Below are positions 23,466 to 32,137 of a stretch of DNA of 64,000 nucleotides, piece after piece. The notes beneath the pieces were generated by a model. It had not been told where the DNA came from. It did not search any database and saw nothing but the letters and a program-made list of their open reading frames with translations. This DNA comes from Microbacterium oxydans (GTDB lineage Bacteria > Actinomycetota > Actinomycetes > Actinomycetales > Microbacteriaceae). The first letter of the stretch is position 1. Each line of letters opens with the position of its first letter. Position numbers and translations under genes: made by a program. The stretch spans positions 806,001 through 870,000 of the forward strand of contig NZ_JYIW01000026.1 in NCBI RefSeq assembly GCF_000956525.1, given 5' to 3'.

Positions 23466-24410
23466 TCACGAAGCTACGTGGAAGCCCTCCGCTCGATCCC
23501 CCACTGTACCACCACGCACATCGACAGCGAGCAGGAGCGAGTCCCACGGGGTGTCGGTCACCCGGTTCGCGAGTTCCACCGCATCCTGACGACTGCCGGG
23601 ACCGTCGGCGAGCACCAGGACGCTCGGACCTGCACCGGAGACGACCGCAGCGAACCCGGCTGCACGCAGCGCCTGCACGAGACGCTGCGTCTCAGGCATG
23701 GCACCAGCACGATAGTCCTGGTGCAGGCGATCGGCGGTGGCGTCGAGCAGCAGCTCCGGGCTCTGCATCATCGCGGCGATGAGCAGCGCGGAGCGCGAGA
23801 CGTTGAAGATCGCGTCAGCCGTCGACACCTGCGGCGGCTGCAGGGATCGAGCCTGCGAGGTCGACATCGTGTAGGAGGGAACGAGCACGAGCGGCGAGAC
23901 ACCGCGGTGCACCAGCAGCTTCTTGTGCTGCGGTCCGCGCTCGCCCACCCAGGCGATCGTGAGGCCGCCGAACAGGGCGGGGGCCACGTTGTCCGGGTGT
24001 CCTTCGAGCTCTGTCGCGAGGCGCAGGAGGTCTTCGTCGCTGATCTCGACGTCGCCCGCCAGCAGTCCCTTCGCCGCGAGCACGCCGGCGGTCACCGCAG
24101 CACCGGAGGATCCGAGACCGCGCCCGTGCGGCACACCGTTCTCGGCGACGATGCGCAGTCCGGGCATCGGGCGATCCGCGTCGGCGAACACGTGGGCGAT
24201 CGAGCGCACGACGAGGTTGGAGGCATCCGTCGGGATCTCGGCAGCACCGGTCCCGCTCACGCGGATCTCGAGCTCACCTGCCGGAAGCTCGGTCACCTCG
24301 AGCGAGTCGTAGATGCTCAGTGCGAGGCCGAGCGTGTCGAACCCGGGACCGAGGTTGGCGCTGGTGGCGGGGACTCTGACGTCGACCGTGCGGCCGAGCG
24401 CCACCGTCAC
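23466..24410 (-). CDS. thrB: Homoserine kinase
   Basis: GHMP-family kinase of 314 aa that phosphorylates homoserine for threonine synthesis. The ATP-binding GHMP motif is PHGRGLGSSGAAVTAG near residue 93, and the N-terminus VRVPATSANLGPGFDTLG is typical. GTG start at 24410 overlaps the hom stop codon (GTGA). thrC, usually between hom and thrB in Mycobacterium, is not in this window, so threonine synthase must be encoded elsewhere. Confidence 0.96.
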   Translation of the reverse strand: MTVALGRTVDVRVPATSANLGPGFDTLGLALSIYDSLEVTELPAGELEIRVSGTGAAEIPTDASNLVVRSIAHVFADADRPMPGLRIVAENGVPHGRGLGSSGAAVTAGVLAAKGLLAGDVEISDEDLLRLATELEGHPDNVAPALFGGLTIAWVGERGPQHKKLLVHRGVSPLVLVPSYTMSTSQARSLQPPQVSTADAIFNVSRSALLIAAMMQSPELLLDATADRLHQDYRAGAMPETQRLVQALRAAGFAAVVSGAGPSVLVLADGPGSRQDAVELANRVTDTPWDSLLLAVDVRGGTVGDRAEGFHVAS

Positions 24411-25711
24411 TCGCCTTCCACGCGCAGCACGGAGACCACGCGCTCGACGACGGAGCTGTCGGCCAGGGCGTCGACGGTGGCGCTGAGCGCGCTCTCGGTC
24501 GCGCGGTGGGTGCCGATGATGAGCCGCGCGGTCGGCTCGGCCTCGCCGTCGACCGTCTGCACGACCGTCGCCACGGAGACGCCGCCGTCGCTCAGGGTGC
24601 CGGCGACCGTGGCGAGCACGCCGGGAGCATCCGCGACCTCGAGCGTGATCTGGTACCGGGTCGTGACGTGCCCGATCGGGACCACCGGGAGGTTCGCCCT
24701 GGTGGACTCGCCCACACCCACGCCGCCGGCGATATGCCGACGAGCTGCGGACACGACGTCACCGAGCACGGCGGATGCCGTCTGCACGCCACCGGCGCCC
24801 GCGCCGTAGAACATCAGCGAACCGGCGGCCTCGGCCTCGACGAACACCGCGTTGTTCGCGCCGTGGACGGCGGCGAGCGGGTGCGTCTTGGGTACCAGTG
24901 CCGGGTACACGCGCACCGAGATCGACTCGTCGCCGTTCGCCTCGAGGCGCTCGCACACCGCGAGCAGCTTGATCACGAAGCCGGCCGCACGGGCCTCTTC
25001 GATCATGGATGCCGTGATCGAGGTGATGCCCTCGCGGTACACGGCGTCGAGCGGCACGGCCGTGTGGAACGCGAGGCTCGCGAGGATCGCGGCCTTCTGC
25101 GCCGCGTCGTAGCCCTCGACGTCTGCCGTCGGGTCTGACTCGGCGTACCCGAGGCGCTGCGCGTCGGCGAGCACGTCGGCGAAGTCGGCGCCCTCGGTGT
25201 CCATGCGGTCGAGGATGTAGTTCGTCGTGCCGTTCACGATGCCCATGATGCGCACCACGCGGTCGCCGGCGAGCGAGTCGCGCAGCGGGCGGATGATCGG
25301 GATCGCACCTGCCGCGGCGGCCTCGTAGTACACGGATGCGCCCACGCGGTCGGCCGCCTCGAAGAGCTCAGGGCCGTGGGTGGCGAGCAACGCCTTGTTG
25401 GCGGTGACCACGTCGGCGCCGGAGCCGATCGCCTGGAGGATGTTCGAGCGAGCCGGCTCGATGCCGCCGATGAGCTCGATCACGATGTCGGCCCCGAGGA
25501 TCAGCGACTCGGCGTCGGTCGTGAAGAGTTCCTTCGGGAGATCCGTGTCACGCGGCGCATCGAGGTTGCGCACCGCGATGCCGGCCAGTTCGAGCGAAGC
25601 GCCGGCGCGATCAGCCAGCTCGTCTCCGTGGCGCAGCAGCAGCGCCGCCACCTGGGAGCCGACCGCTCCTGCACCCAGCAGTGCCACGCGAAGTCGTCGG
25701 TACTCAGTCAT
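24407..25711 (-). CDS. hom: Homoserine dehydrogenase
   Basis: Reduces aspartate semialdehyde to homoserine with NAD(P)H. 434 aa: Rossmann nucleotide-binding start (VALLGAGAVGSQVAALL), central catalytic domain (GIVNGTTNYILDRMDTEG and the catalytic-Lys region), and a C-terminal ACT domain (ITLEVADAPGVLATVAGTL) that usually mediates threonine feedback. It overlaps lysA and thrB by 4 bp each, forming a lysA-hom-thrB operon. Confidence 0.97.
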   Translation of the reverse strand: MTEYRRLRVALLGAGAVGSQVAALLLRHGDELADRAGASLELAGIAVRNLDAPRDTDLPKELFTTDAESLILGADIVIELIGGIEPARSNILQAIGSGADVVTANKALLATHGPELFEAADRVGASVYYEAAAAGAIPIIRPLRDSLAGDRVVRIMGIVNGTTNYILDRMDTEGADFADVLADAQRLGYAESDPTADVEGYDAAQKAAILASLAFHTAVPLDAVYREGITSITASMIEEARAAGFVIKLLAVCERLEANGDESISVRVYPALVPKTHPLAAVHGANNAVFVEAEAAGSLMFYGAGAGGVQTASAVLGDVVSAARRHIAGGVGVGESTRANLPVVPIGHVTTRYQITLEVADAPGVLATVAGTLSDGGVSVATVVQTVDGEAEPTARLIIGTHRATESALSATVDALADSSVVERVVSVLRVEGE

Positions 25712-27192
25712 CTTGCTCCTTCAGGGGTGGACGGACGGGATCCGTCGGAGTCGTTCGCCACGTCGATGCCCGCATCCCGCGAGAGCAGGTCGGCGATGGT
25801 CTCGCCGCGGACGATCACTCGCGATTCGCCGCCACGCACGGCGACGACGGGTGGACGTGGAACGTGGTTGTAGTTGCTCGAGAGCGACACGCAGTACGCG
25901 CCGGTCGCCGGGACCGCGAGCAGGTCGCCCGGCACGAGGTCCGCCGGCAGGTACTCGTGGTCGACGACGATATCGCCGGATTCGCAGTGCTTCCCGACGA
26001 CCCGGCTCAGCTGCGGTGCGTCCGAGCCGACACGCGAGGCGAGTCGGGCCGAGAACTGCGCGCCGTACAGGGCGGTTCGCGCGTTGTCGCTCATGCCGCC
26101 GTCGACGCTCACGTAGCGGCGGACCGCCCCGGATTCGATCGTGACGTCCTTCGTCGTGCCGACTTCGTACAGCGTCACACCCGCGGTGCCGACGATCGCC
26201 CTGCCCGGTTCGAAGGACAACGCCGGGATGGCGATGCCGCGCGCCTCGCATCCGTCCGCGACGGACGCGACGATCTCGGCAGCGAGCTCGTCGATCGGCG
26301 TCGGGTCGTCGATGCGGGTGTAGGCGATGCCGAAGCCGCCGCCGAGATTCATCTGCGGCACCGGGCCGCCGTCGAGCAGCCGCTCGTGCAACTCGAGCAC
26401 CCGCGACGCGGACTCACGGAACCCGGCGACGCCGAAGATCTGCGAGCCGATGTGGCAGTGCAGCCCGGCGAAGTCGAGTCCCGACAGTTCGCGGATGCGG
26501 GCGACCGCCGTCTCGGCATCCGGCAGCGCGAAACCGAACTTCTGGTCCTCGTGCGCCGTGGCGAGGAAGTCGTGCGTCTCGGCGTGCACGCCGCTGATCA
26601 CGCGCACGAAGACGCGCTGGACGGCGCCGGTGCGGGCCGTGATCGCGGCGAGCCGTTCGATCTCGATATCGCTGTCGACGATGATCGAGCCGACACCGAC
26701 CTGGACCGCTCGTTCGAGCTCTGCGGTCGACTTGTTGTTGCCGTGGAAGCCGATCGATGCGGGCGCGACGCCCGCCGCGAGCGCGACCTCGAGCTCGCCG
26801 CCGGTGCAGACGTCGACACGGAGTCCCTCGTCGATCACCCAGCGTGCGACCGTGGCGCTCAGGAACGCTTTGCCGGCGTAGTAGACCTGCGCCGTGGTGC
26901 CATGGGCTGCGGTCGCAGCGTCGAACGCCGTGCGGAAGGCGCGGGCACGGGTGCGCACCTCGTCCTCATCGAGGACCAGCACCGGGGTGCCATAGGTGCG
27001 GGCGAGCGCCTGGACGCTGACGCCGCCGAGCACGAGTGCGCCATCGCCGTCACGGGTGGCCGACGCCGGCCACACACCGTTCGCGAGATCGTTCACGTCT
27101 TCGGGGACGACGAGCCATTCCGGGGCGAGCGAGTCGGCAGGGGAAAGCACTGGACACCAATCGTGGGACGGATCTCGGGCGGGGACGCGCAC
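25708..27192 (-). CDS. lysA: Diaminopimelate decarboxylase
   Basis: PLP enzyme making L-lysine from meso-diaminopimelate. Motifs: PLP-Lys in VYYAGKAF, HCHIGSQ, the glycine-rich GGGFGIAYT, EPGRAIVG, and GAYC near the C-terminus. Two starts are possible. GTG at 27192 gives 494 aa; GTG at 27150 gives 480 aa, beginning at LSPADSLAPEW, which I think is the conserved N-terminus. Neither has a strong ribosome site. First gene of the lysA-hom-thrB operon. Confidence 0.95.
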   Translation of the reverse strand: MRVPARDPSHDWCPVLSPADSLAPEWLVVPEDVNDLANGVWPASATRDGDGALVLGGVSVQALARTYGTPVLVLDEDEVRTRARAFRTAFDAATAAHGTTAQVYYAGKAFLSATVARWVIDEGLRVDVCTGGELEVALAAGVAPASIGFHGNNKSTAELERAVQVGVGSIIVDSDIEIERLAAITARTGAVQRVFVRVISGVHAETHDFLATAHEDQKFGFALPDAETAVARIRELSGLDFAGLHCHIGSQIFGVAGFRESASRVLELHERLLDGGPVPQMNLGGGFGIAYTRIDDPTPIDELAAEIVASVADGCEARGIAIPALSFEPGRAIVGTAGVTLYEVGTTKDVTIESGAVRRYVSVDGGMSDNARTALYGAQFSARLASRVGSDAPQLSRVVGKHCESGDIVVDHEYLPADLVPGDLLAVPATGAYCVSLSSNYNHVPRPPVVAVRGGESRVIVRGETIADLLSRDAGIDVANDSDGSRPSTPEGAR

Positions 27193-27299
27193 ATCGAGGT
27201 TGTCCCCGATTCTAGGGCACCGCCTCCGGCCGCTTCGTCACGGTGACTCGCCGCGTCAACCCCCTGCGACCGCCGCATCCGGCCTCATAGGGTGGGGGC

Positions 27300-28334
27300 G
27301 TGACGAACTCCGAATCGCGACCCCAGCCCGGTCTCATCCCGCGTGTCAGCGGCGCGGTGATCCGCTGGGCCCTCGCCCGAAGGCCGGTCCGCGCACTGTT
27401 GCTGTACTCCGAGCGTCGCGGCGCGATGCTCGCCGACAGCATCACGTACCGAGCGCTGTTCAGCGTGTTCGCCGGGGTGCTGCTCGGCTTCTCGATCGCG
27501 GCGCTGTGGCTCGCCGGCAACCCCGACGCGTGGCAGGCGATCATCCGCGCAGTGCAGTCCGTGGTCCCCGGGCTGATCGGTGAAGACGGCGTGATCAAGA
27601 CGACCGATCTGCAAGCACCGGCGTCGCTGTCGATCGCCGGGATCATCTCGCTCGTGGGTCTCATCGGCGCGGCGCTCGGCGCGATCGGTTCGCTCCGGAC
27701 GGCGGTCCGCGTGATCGCAGGCACGACGCACGACGACATCCTGTTCATCTGGGTGATCCTGCGCAACCTGCTCCTCGCGATCGGCATCGCGGTGGCCTTC
27801 CTCGCCGCTGCCCTGCTCACCTTCGTCGGGCAGCTCGGCGTCGCGTGGGTCAGCGATCTGCTCGGACTCAGCGCGGATTCGGTCGCAGTCGCCGTCACCG
27901 TCCGCGTGCTGTCTCTGCTCGTGGTCTTCGCACTCAACACCGCGCTCATCGTCGGCATCTTCCGTCTGCTCTCGGGCGTCACGCCCTCGGCCCGTTCATT
28001 GTGGTCCGGCGCGCTCCTCGGCGGATTCGGGCTCCTCGTGCTGCAGGAGCTGTCGAGCCTCTTCGTCGGTGGCGCGACCAGCAACCCGCTGCTCGCATCG
28101 TTCGCATCCCTGCTCGCGCTCCTGATCTGGATGAACTTCTCCAGCCAGGTGATCCTGATCGCCTGCGCCTACATCGTGACGGCTGAGGAGGAGACGAAGG
28201 ACCGCGTGCACGCTCGATTCGGCGCGTCGACCTTCGTCCAGCGTCGGGTGCAGCGCGCCGAGGTCGACATGAGGATCGCTCAGGACGAGTTGCGCGCGGC
28301 CCAGGAGGCAGCGAGCGAGGAAGCCAAGGCCTGA
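27300..28334 (+). CDS. YihY/BrkB-family inner membrane protein
   Basis: Polytopic membrane protein of 344 aa in the YihY (formerly BrkB, 'RNase BN') family, with about six hydrophobic segments. The pattern RRGAMLADSITYRALFSVFAG and the central SGVTPSARSLWSGALLGGFG stretch are typical. The C-terminal ~50 residues are charged and helical (RRVQRAEVDMRIAQDELRAAQ), likely a coiled coil. GTG start at 27300 follows GGTGGGGG. Molecular function is unknown. It lies between lysA and the DUF2993 gene, in an insertion relative to the mycobacterial argS-lysA pair. Confidence 0.82.
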   Translation: MTNSESRPQPGLIPRVSGAVIRWALARRPVRALLLYSERRGAMLADSITYRALFSVFAGVLLGFSIAALWLAGNPDAWQAIIRAVQSVVPGLIGEDGVIKTTDLQAPASLSIAGIISLVGLIGAALGAIGSLRTAVRVIAGTTHDDILFIWVILRNLLLAIGIAVAFLAAALLTFVGQLGVAWVSDLLGLSADSVAVAVTVRVLSLLVVFALNTALIVGIFRLLSGVTPSARSLWSGALLGGFGLLVLQELSSLFVGGATSNPLLASFASLLALLIWMNFSSQVILIACAYIVTAEEETKDRVHARFGASTFVQRRVQRAEVDMRIAQDELRAAQEAASEEAKA

Positions 28335-28366
28335 GGCCGGGGCGATCCTCGCAGGACGGCCTCACC

Positions 28367-29221
28367 TCAACCGGTCGGGCAGACGCCCTTCTCGAGCAGG
28401 CTCTCGTCGGTGGCGATCGCGCCGTTCACATCGATGTCGATCACTGCGGCGGTGTTCTCGATCTCCAGGCCGGTGAGGGTGAGCCCCGCCGGCAGCTGAT
28501 CCGCGATGCAGATGCGCTGCGTCTGGGTCAGGCGCGAACCGAGCGAGCCGAGCGAGGAGCCGATCTGGTCGGCATCGAGCTCGATGCCGCTGACGCTGAT
28601 GCTCACCGGGGTGAGCTCGAGGTCACCATCGGCGACGCCCGGCGTGACGGTGAGTGCGAAGGGGATGTCGACGCCGAACAGCGCGAACGAGCCGCCGACC
28701 GTGGCGTTCGGAGCCTCCAGCGAGACGGTCTCGATCGGGAGGTCGGTGCCGGCCAGGAGGGTGGTGAACTCGGCCTGGTCGATACGGATCGTGCCATCCG
28801 CTCCCCCGAGGTCACCGCCGCGCAGCGGCACGGCGGTCGCCGTCACGTCGACGGCACCCGTGATCCCCTCGAGCGTGACCGAGTCGGTCGACAGATGCAG
28901 GCGGTCGAGCGTGCCGCCGATCAACTGCGGCAGCAGGATGCCGTCGGCCTCGACGTCGAGTGCCTGATCGGCGGGGAGGTCGAGCTGCTCGATCACGATC
29001 GAACGCACGACGCCTGGGAGCACCGCCCTGGCGATGAACTCGGCGGCGACGACGAGTAGACCGAGCACGACCACGATGATCAGGAGCACCCACGGCCAGC
29101 GACGACGCTTCCGCGCCGGCTCGACGACAGCGCCCAGGCCGGCGACGGAGCCGGGGATCACGAGCGTCGGATGCTCGGCAGACGGCTCCGGGTACGGCAG
29201 GGTGTGGGTGTCGTCGCTCAT
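28367..29221 (-). CDS. DUF2993 (LmeA-like) phospholipid-binding protein
   Basis: Protein of 284 aa. A ~38-residue cytoplasmic start rich in Pro and charge is followed by one transmembrane helix (WPWVLLIIVVVLGLLVVAAE), then an extracytoplasmic DUF2993 domain (QLDLPADQALDVEADGILL, IRIDQAEFTTLL). Mycobacterial LmeA, of the same family, binds phosphatidylinositides and supports lipomannan synthesis; a similar lipid-binding role is inferred only. Upstream of it is argS on the same strand, 40 bp away. Confidence 0.75.
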   Translation of the reverse strand: MSDDTHTLPYPEPSAEHPTLVIPGSVAGLGAVVEPARKRRRWPWVLLIIVVVLGLLVVAAEFIARAVLPGVVRSIVIEQLDLPADQALDVEADGILLPQLIGGTLDRLHLSTDSVTLEGITGAVDVTATAVPLRGGDLGGADGTIRIDQAEFTTLLAGTDLPIETVSLEAPNATVGGSFALFGVDIPFALTVTPGVADGDLELTPVSISVSGIELDADQIGSSLGSLGSRLTQTQRICIADQLPAGLTLTGLEIENTAAVIDIDVNGAIATDESLLEKGVCPTG

Positions 29222-29261
29222 GCTGACAATCCTGCCCTACCGCCCCGGCCCGAGGCCGAAC

Positions 29262-30926
29262 CTACATGCGCTCAGGGGCCGAGACGCCGAGGAGGTCGAG
29301 TCCGTTGCGGAACACCTGCCCTGCGCCATCGTTCAGCCACAGGCGCGTCCGGTGCACGGTCTCGATGGGGTCATCGCCCTGCGGGATCACGCGGCAGTTG
29401 TCGTACCAGCGGTGGTACAGGCCCGCGAGCTCCTCGAGGTAGCGGGCGACGCGGTGCGGCTCGCGCACCTCTGCGGCGAAGGCGACGATGCGCGGGAACT
29501 CCTGCAGCGCACCCAGCAGCGCGGCCTCGGTCTCGTGCGTCAGCGTCTCCGGGGCGAACTCGGAGCGGTCGACGCCCGAGTCGGCCGCATTGCGAGCGAC
29601 GTTGTGCGTGCGCGCGTGGGCGTACTGCACGTAGAACACGGGGTTGTCGTTCGTGCGCTTCTGCAGCAGCTCCGGGTCGAGCGCGAGCGGCGAGTCGGCA
29701 GGAGAACGCTCCAGCGAGTACCGCAGCGCGTCCGTGCCGAGCCATTCACGGAGGTCGTCCATCTCGATGATGTTGCCGGCGCGCTTGCTGAGGCGGGCGC
29801 CGCCCACCGAGACGAGCTGCCCGATGAGCACCTCGACGTCCTTCTCGGGGTCGTCGCCTGCGGCTCCCGCGAGTGCCTTGAGGCGGTGCACGTAGCCGTG
29901 GTGGTCGGCGCCGAGCAGGTAGATCTTGTGGGCGAAGCCGCGGTCGCCCTTGTTCAGGTAGTACGCGGCATCCGCTGCGAAGTAGGTGTACTCGCCGTTC
30001 GATCGACGGATCACGCGATCCTTGTCGTCGCCGAAGTCGGTCGTGCGCACCCAGACCGCGTCGTCCTGGTCGAAGACGTGCCCCTGCTCGCGCAGACGGT
30101 CGACCGCCTGGTCGACGAGGCTCACGCCCTCGGCATTCTTCGCGTGCAGGGTGCGCTCCGAGAACCAGACGTCGAAGAGCACATTGAACTTCGACAGCGA
30201 TTCCTGCTGCTCGGCCAGCTGGAACTGGTAGCCCAGTTCGCGGGCCACGACGATCTGCTCATCCGCTGGCAGCTCGAGGAGATCGGGGCGCGAGGCGACC
30301 ACACGTGCGGCGAGATCGGTGATGTAGCTGCCGGCGTATCCGCCCTCCGGTGTCGGCTCGCCCTTCGCCGCGGCGACGATCGACTGCGCGAAGCGCTCCA
30401 TCTGCGCGCCGGCGTCGTTGATGTAGAACTCTCGGGCGACGGTGGCTCCGGATGCCGCGAGCACGCGGCCGATCGCGTCGCCGAGCGCCGCCCAGCGGGT
30501 GTGGCCGATGTGCAGCGGACCGGTCGGGTTCGCGCTGACGAATTCGATGTTGATCGTGCGGCCGGCCTGCGTCTGGTTCGTCCCGTACGCGGTGCCCGCG
30601 TCGACGATCGTCTTCGCGAGTGCGCCGGCTGCAGCAGCGTCGAGGCGGATGTTGATGAAACCCGGACCGGCGACCTCGGCGCTCGCGACACCGTCGACGT
30701 CTGCGAGTCCGTCGGCGATCTGCTGCGCGAGCTCGCGCGGGTTGGTGCCGAAGGGCTTGGCCAGGCGCATCGCGATGTTCGAGGCCCAGTCACCGTGGTC
30801 GCGGTTGCGGGGGCGCTCGAAGACGATGTCGGATGCTGCGAGCTCCAGCGGCTCGCCCGGGCGTCGCTCGTCCGCGATCGGAGTCAGGACGGCGAGGAGG
30901 GCTTGGGCGAGTGTTTCAGGAGTCAT
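29262..30926 (-). CDS. argS: Arginyl-tRNA synthetase
   Basis: Class I aminoacyl-tRNA synthetase of 554 aa. The HIGH signature is in GPLHIGHTRWA (about residue 133). The KMSKS-equivalent is LSKRAGN near residue 385. The C-terminal DALR anticodon-binding domain starts at YVQYAHARTHNVAR. N-terminal additional domain (residues 1-100) present. It lies 0.9 kb from a tRNA-Arg gene on the opposite strand. Confidence 0.97.
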   Translation of the reverse strand: MTPETLAQALLAVLTPIADERRPGEPLELAASDIVFERPRNRDHGDWASNIAMRLAKPFGTNPRELAQQIADGLADVDGVASAEVAGPGFINIRLDAAAAGALAKTIVDAGTAYGTNQTQAGRTINIEFVSANPTGPLHIGHTRWAALGDAIGRVLAASGATVAREFYINDAGAQMERFAQSIVAAAKGEPTPEGGYAGSYITDLAARVVASRPDLLELPADEQIVVARELGYQFQLAEQQESLSKFNVLFDVWFSERTLHAKNAEGVSLVDQAVDRLREQGHVFDQDDAVWVRTTDFGDDKDRVIRRSNGEYTYFAADAAYYLNKGDRGFAHKIYLLGADHHGYVHRLKALAGAAGDDPEKDVEVLIGQLVSVGGARLSKRAGNIIEMDDLREWLGTDALRYSLERSPADSPLALDPELLQKRTNDNPVFYVQYAHARTHNVARNAADSGVDRSEFAPETLTHETEAALLGALQEFPRIVAFAAEVREPHRVARYLEELAGLYHRWYDNCRVIPQGDDPIETVHRTRLWLNDGAGQVFRNGLDLLGVSAPERM

Positions 30927-30997
30927 AGACTGCCCAGTTTACGGCGCGACGGGGCTCCGAATTTGCGAGCGTCCCAGCGTGATCTACTGTTCATGCC

Positions 30998-31813
30998 ATG
31001 AAGGTCCGCATCACCCGTCATCCGCTGCGCTCCGCAGGGATCGCCATCGCCCTGCTCGTGGCGCTCGCAGCGGTGGCTCTGGGCGTCTGGCGACCCTGGG
31101 CGCCCCTGCAGACCGCGGCACCCGTCAGAGCCGCAGCCGGCGTAGATGGGACGACCTCCACCGCCGTCGCCCCAACCGCACTCTCGCTGCCGAAGCACCC
31201 GACCGTGCTCGTGTTCGGCGATTCGTGGACCTACGGTTCGGCCGCGACAGTCCCCACCGAGGGCTATGCCTACGTGCTGGGGGATCTGCTCGACGGTACG
31301 ACGATCGTGCAGGGTGTCCGAGGCAGCGGCTACGTCAAGCCGGGGCTCGACGGTCCTGCGTTCGGCGAGCGCATCGCAGCCCTGGATCCGACGCTCGCAC
31401 CGGACCTGATCATCATCCAGGGATCGATCAACGACCGCGAGCAGGGAGCCGCCGGCTACCGTACGGCCGTCAGCGCCGCCTGGGACGCCATGGCGGCGAA
31501 GTACCCGGAGGCCGCCATCGTCATCCTCGGCCCGGCACCGCACGAGCTGCCGGTCGGCGCAGGCACCGCGCGAATCGATGCGGATCTGTCCGACCTCGCC
31601 GCAGCTCGCGGCTGGTGGTACATCTCCCCCGTCGCCGAGGACTGGATCACCGAGCAGAACTATCTCGACGTGATCGACGTCGACCTCGGCCGCAAGCATC
31701 CGTCGAGCGCTGGGCACCGCTACCTGGCCGAGAGGCTCGCCGCCGACCTGACCGAACTGGGCGGCGCGCCGGTGACGGTGGCCGGTGGGTCGGAGACCAC
31801 CCCCGAGCAGTGA
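30998..31813 (+). CDS. Secreted/membrane-anchored SGNH-family hydrolase
   Basis: Protein of 271 aa with an N-terminal hydrophobic helix (about residues 13-30) that could be a signal anchor or signal peptide. The SGNH blocks are visible: catalytic Ser in FGDSWTYGSA, Gly in GVRGSGYV, Asn in QGSIND and the Asp/His pair in RKHPSSAGHRYLA. Family members are esterases or lipases; some deacetylate envelope glycans. Substrate unknown. It ends 16 bp before tRNA-Arg. Confidence 0.82.
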   Translation: MKVRITRHPLRSAGIAIALLVALAAVALGVWRPWAPLQTAAPVRAAAGVDGTTSTAVAPTALSLPKHPTVLVFGDSWTYGSAATVPTEGYAYVLGDLLDGTTIVQGVRGSGYVKPGLDGPAFGERIAALDPTLAPDLIIIQGSINDREQGAAGYRTAVSAAWDAMAAKYPEAAIVILGPAPHELPVGAGTARIDADLSDLAAARGWWYISPVAEDWITEQNYLDVIDVDLGRKHPSSAGHRYLAERLAADLTELGGAPVTVAGGSETTPEQ

Positions 31814-31829
31814 TATCGTCGTTCGGTAC

Positions 31830-31902
31830 GCCTCCGTAGCTCAGTGGATAGAGCGCCGGTTTCCGGTACCGTAGGTCGCAGGTTCGACTCCTGTCGGGGG
31901 CA
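31830..31902 (+). tRNA. tRNA-Arg (anticodon CCG)
   Basis: 73-nt cloverleaf. The acceptor GCCTCCG pairs with CGGGGGC (one G-T pair); the D arm is GCTC/GAGC. The anticodon stem CCGGT/ACCGT has one mismatch and loop TTCCGGT, so the anticodon is CCG, reading CGG. The T arm is GCAGG-TTCGACT-CCTGT. CCA is not encoded. Accessory DNA begins directly downstream, the usual situation for tRNA-targeted integration, but I could not find a second copy of the tRNA 3' end elsewhere in the window. Confidence 0.95.
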
Positions 31903-31906
31903 CACA

Positions 31907-31924
31907 GGGTTGTACGCGGATGGT
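31907..31924 (+). repeat. Left copy of an 18-bp inverted repeat bounding the accessory block
   Basis: GGGTTGTACGCGGATGGT, 5 bp after tRNA-Arg. Its reverse complement, with one mismatch, is at 60351-60368, next to the other edge of the accessory region. Both copies lie beside strong hairpin terminators. Confidence 0.5.
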
Positions 31925-31951
31925 ATGTGAATACGTACGCGTAACCCCCAA

Positions 31952-31993
31952 GTACGAGAAAAGCCGCCTGGTTTCAGGCGGCTTTTCTCGTAC
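31952..31993 (+). terminator. Terminator after tRNA-Arg
   Basis: A 19-bp perfect stem (31952-31970 with 31975-31993) around a GTTT loop. The A-rich left arm and T-rich right arm (GCTTTT) make it a good bidirectional intrinsic terminator. It separates tRNA-Arg from the recombinase module. Confidence 0.88.
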
Positions 31994-32137
31994 GCGCTGG
32001 TCAAGGGGCACAGTCATAGGGAGTCGGACGACCGCTGACCACAGAAAAGGCCCGAGGGGCGACGTCAGAACCCGGAGTTGGGCATGCTGACGCCGACCTT
32101 CGAGCCGGTGATCTAACTAGTGGAGCGCAGCCGTGGG

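Noticed and set aside
31830..31902. Direct-repeat att site made by duplication of the tRNA-Arg 3' end
   Set aside because: The T-arm and acceptor sequence was looked for by eye at the likely junctions (38.6, 40.2, 53.6, 56.4, 59.6 and 60.3 kb) and not found.
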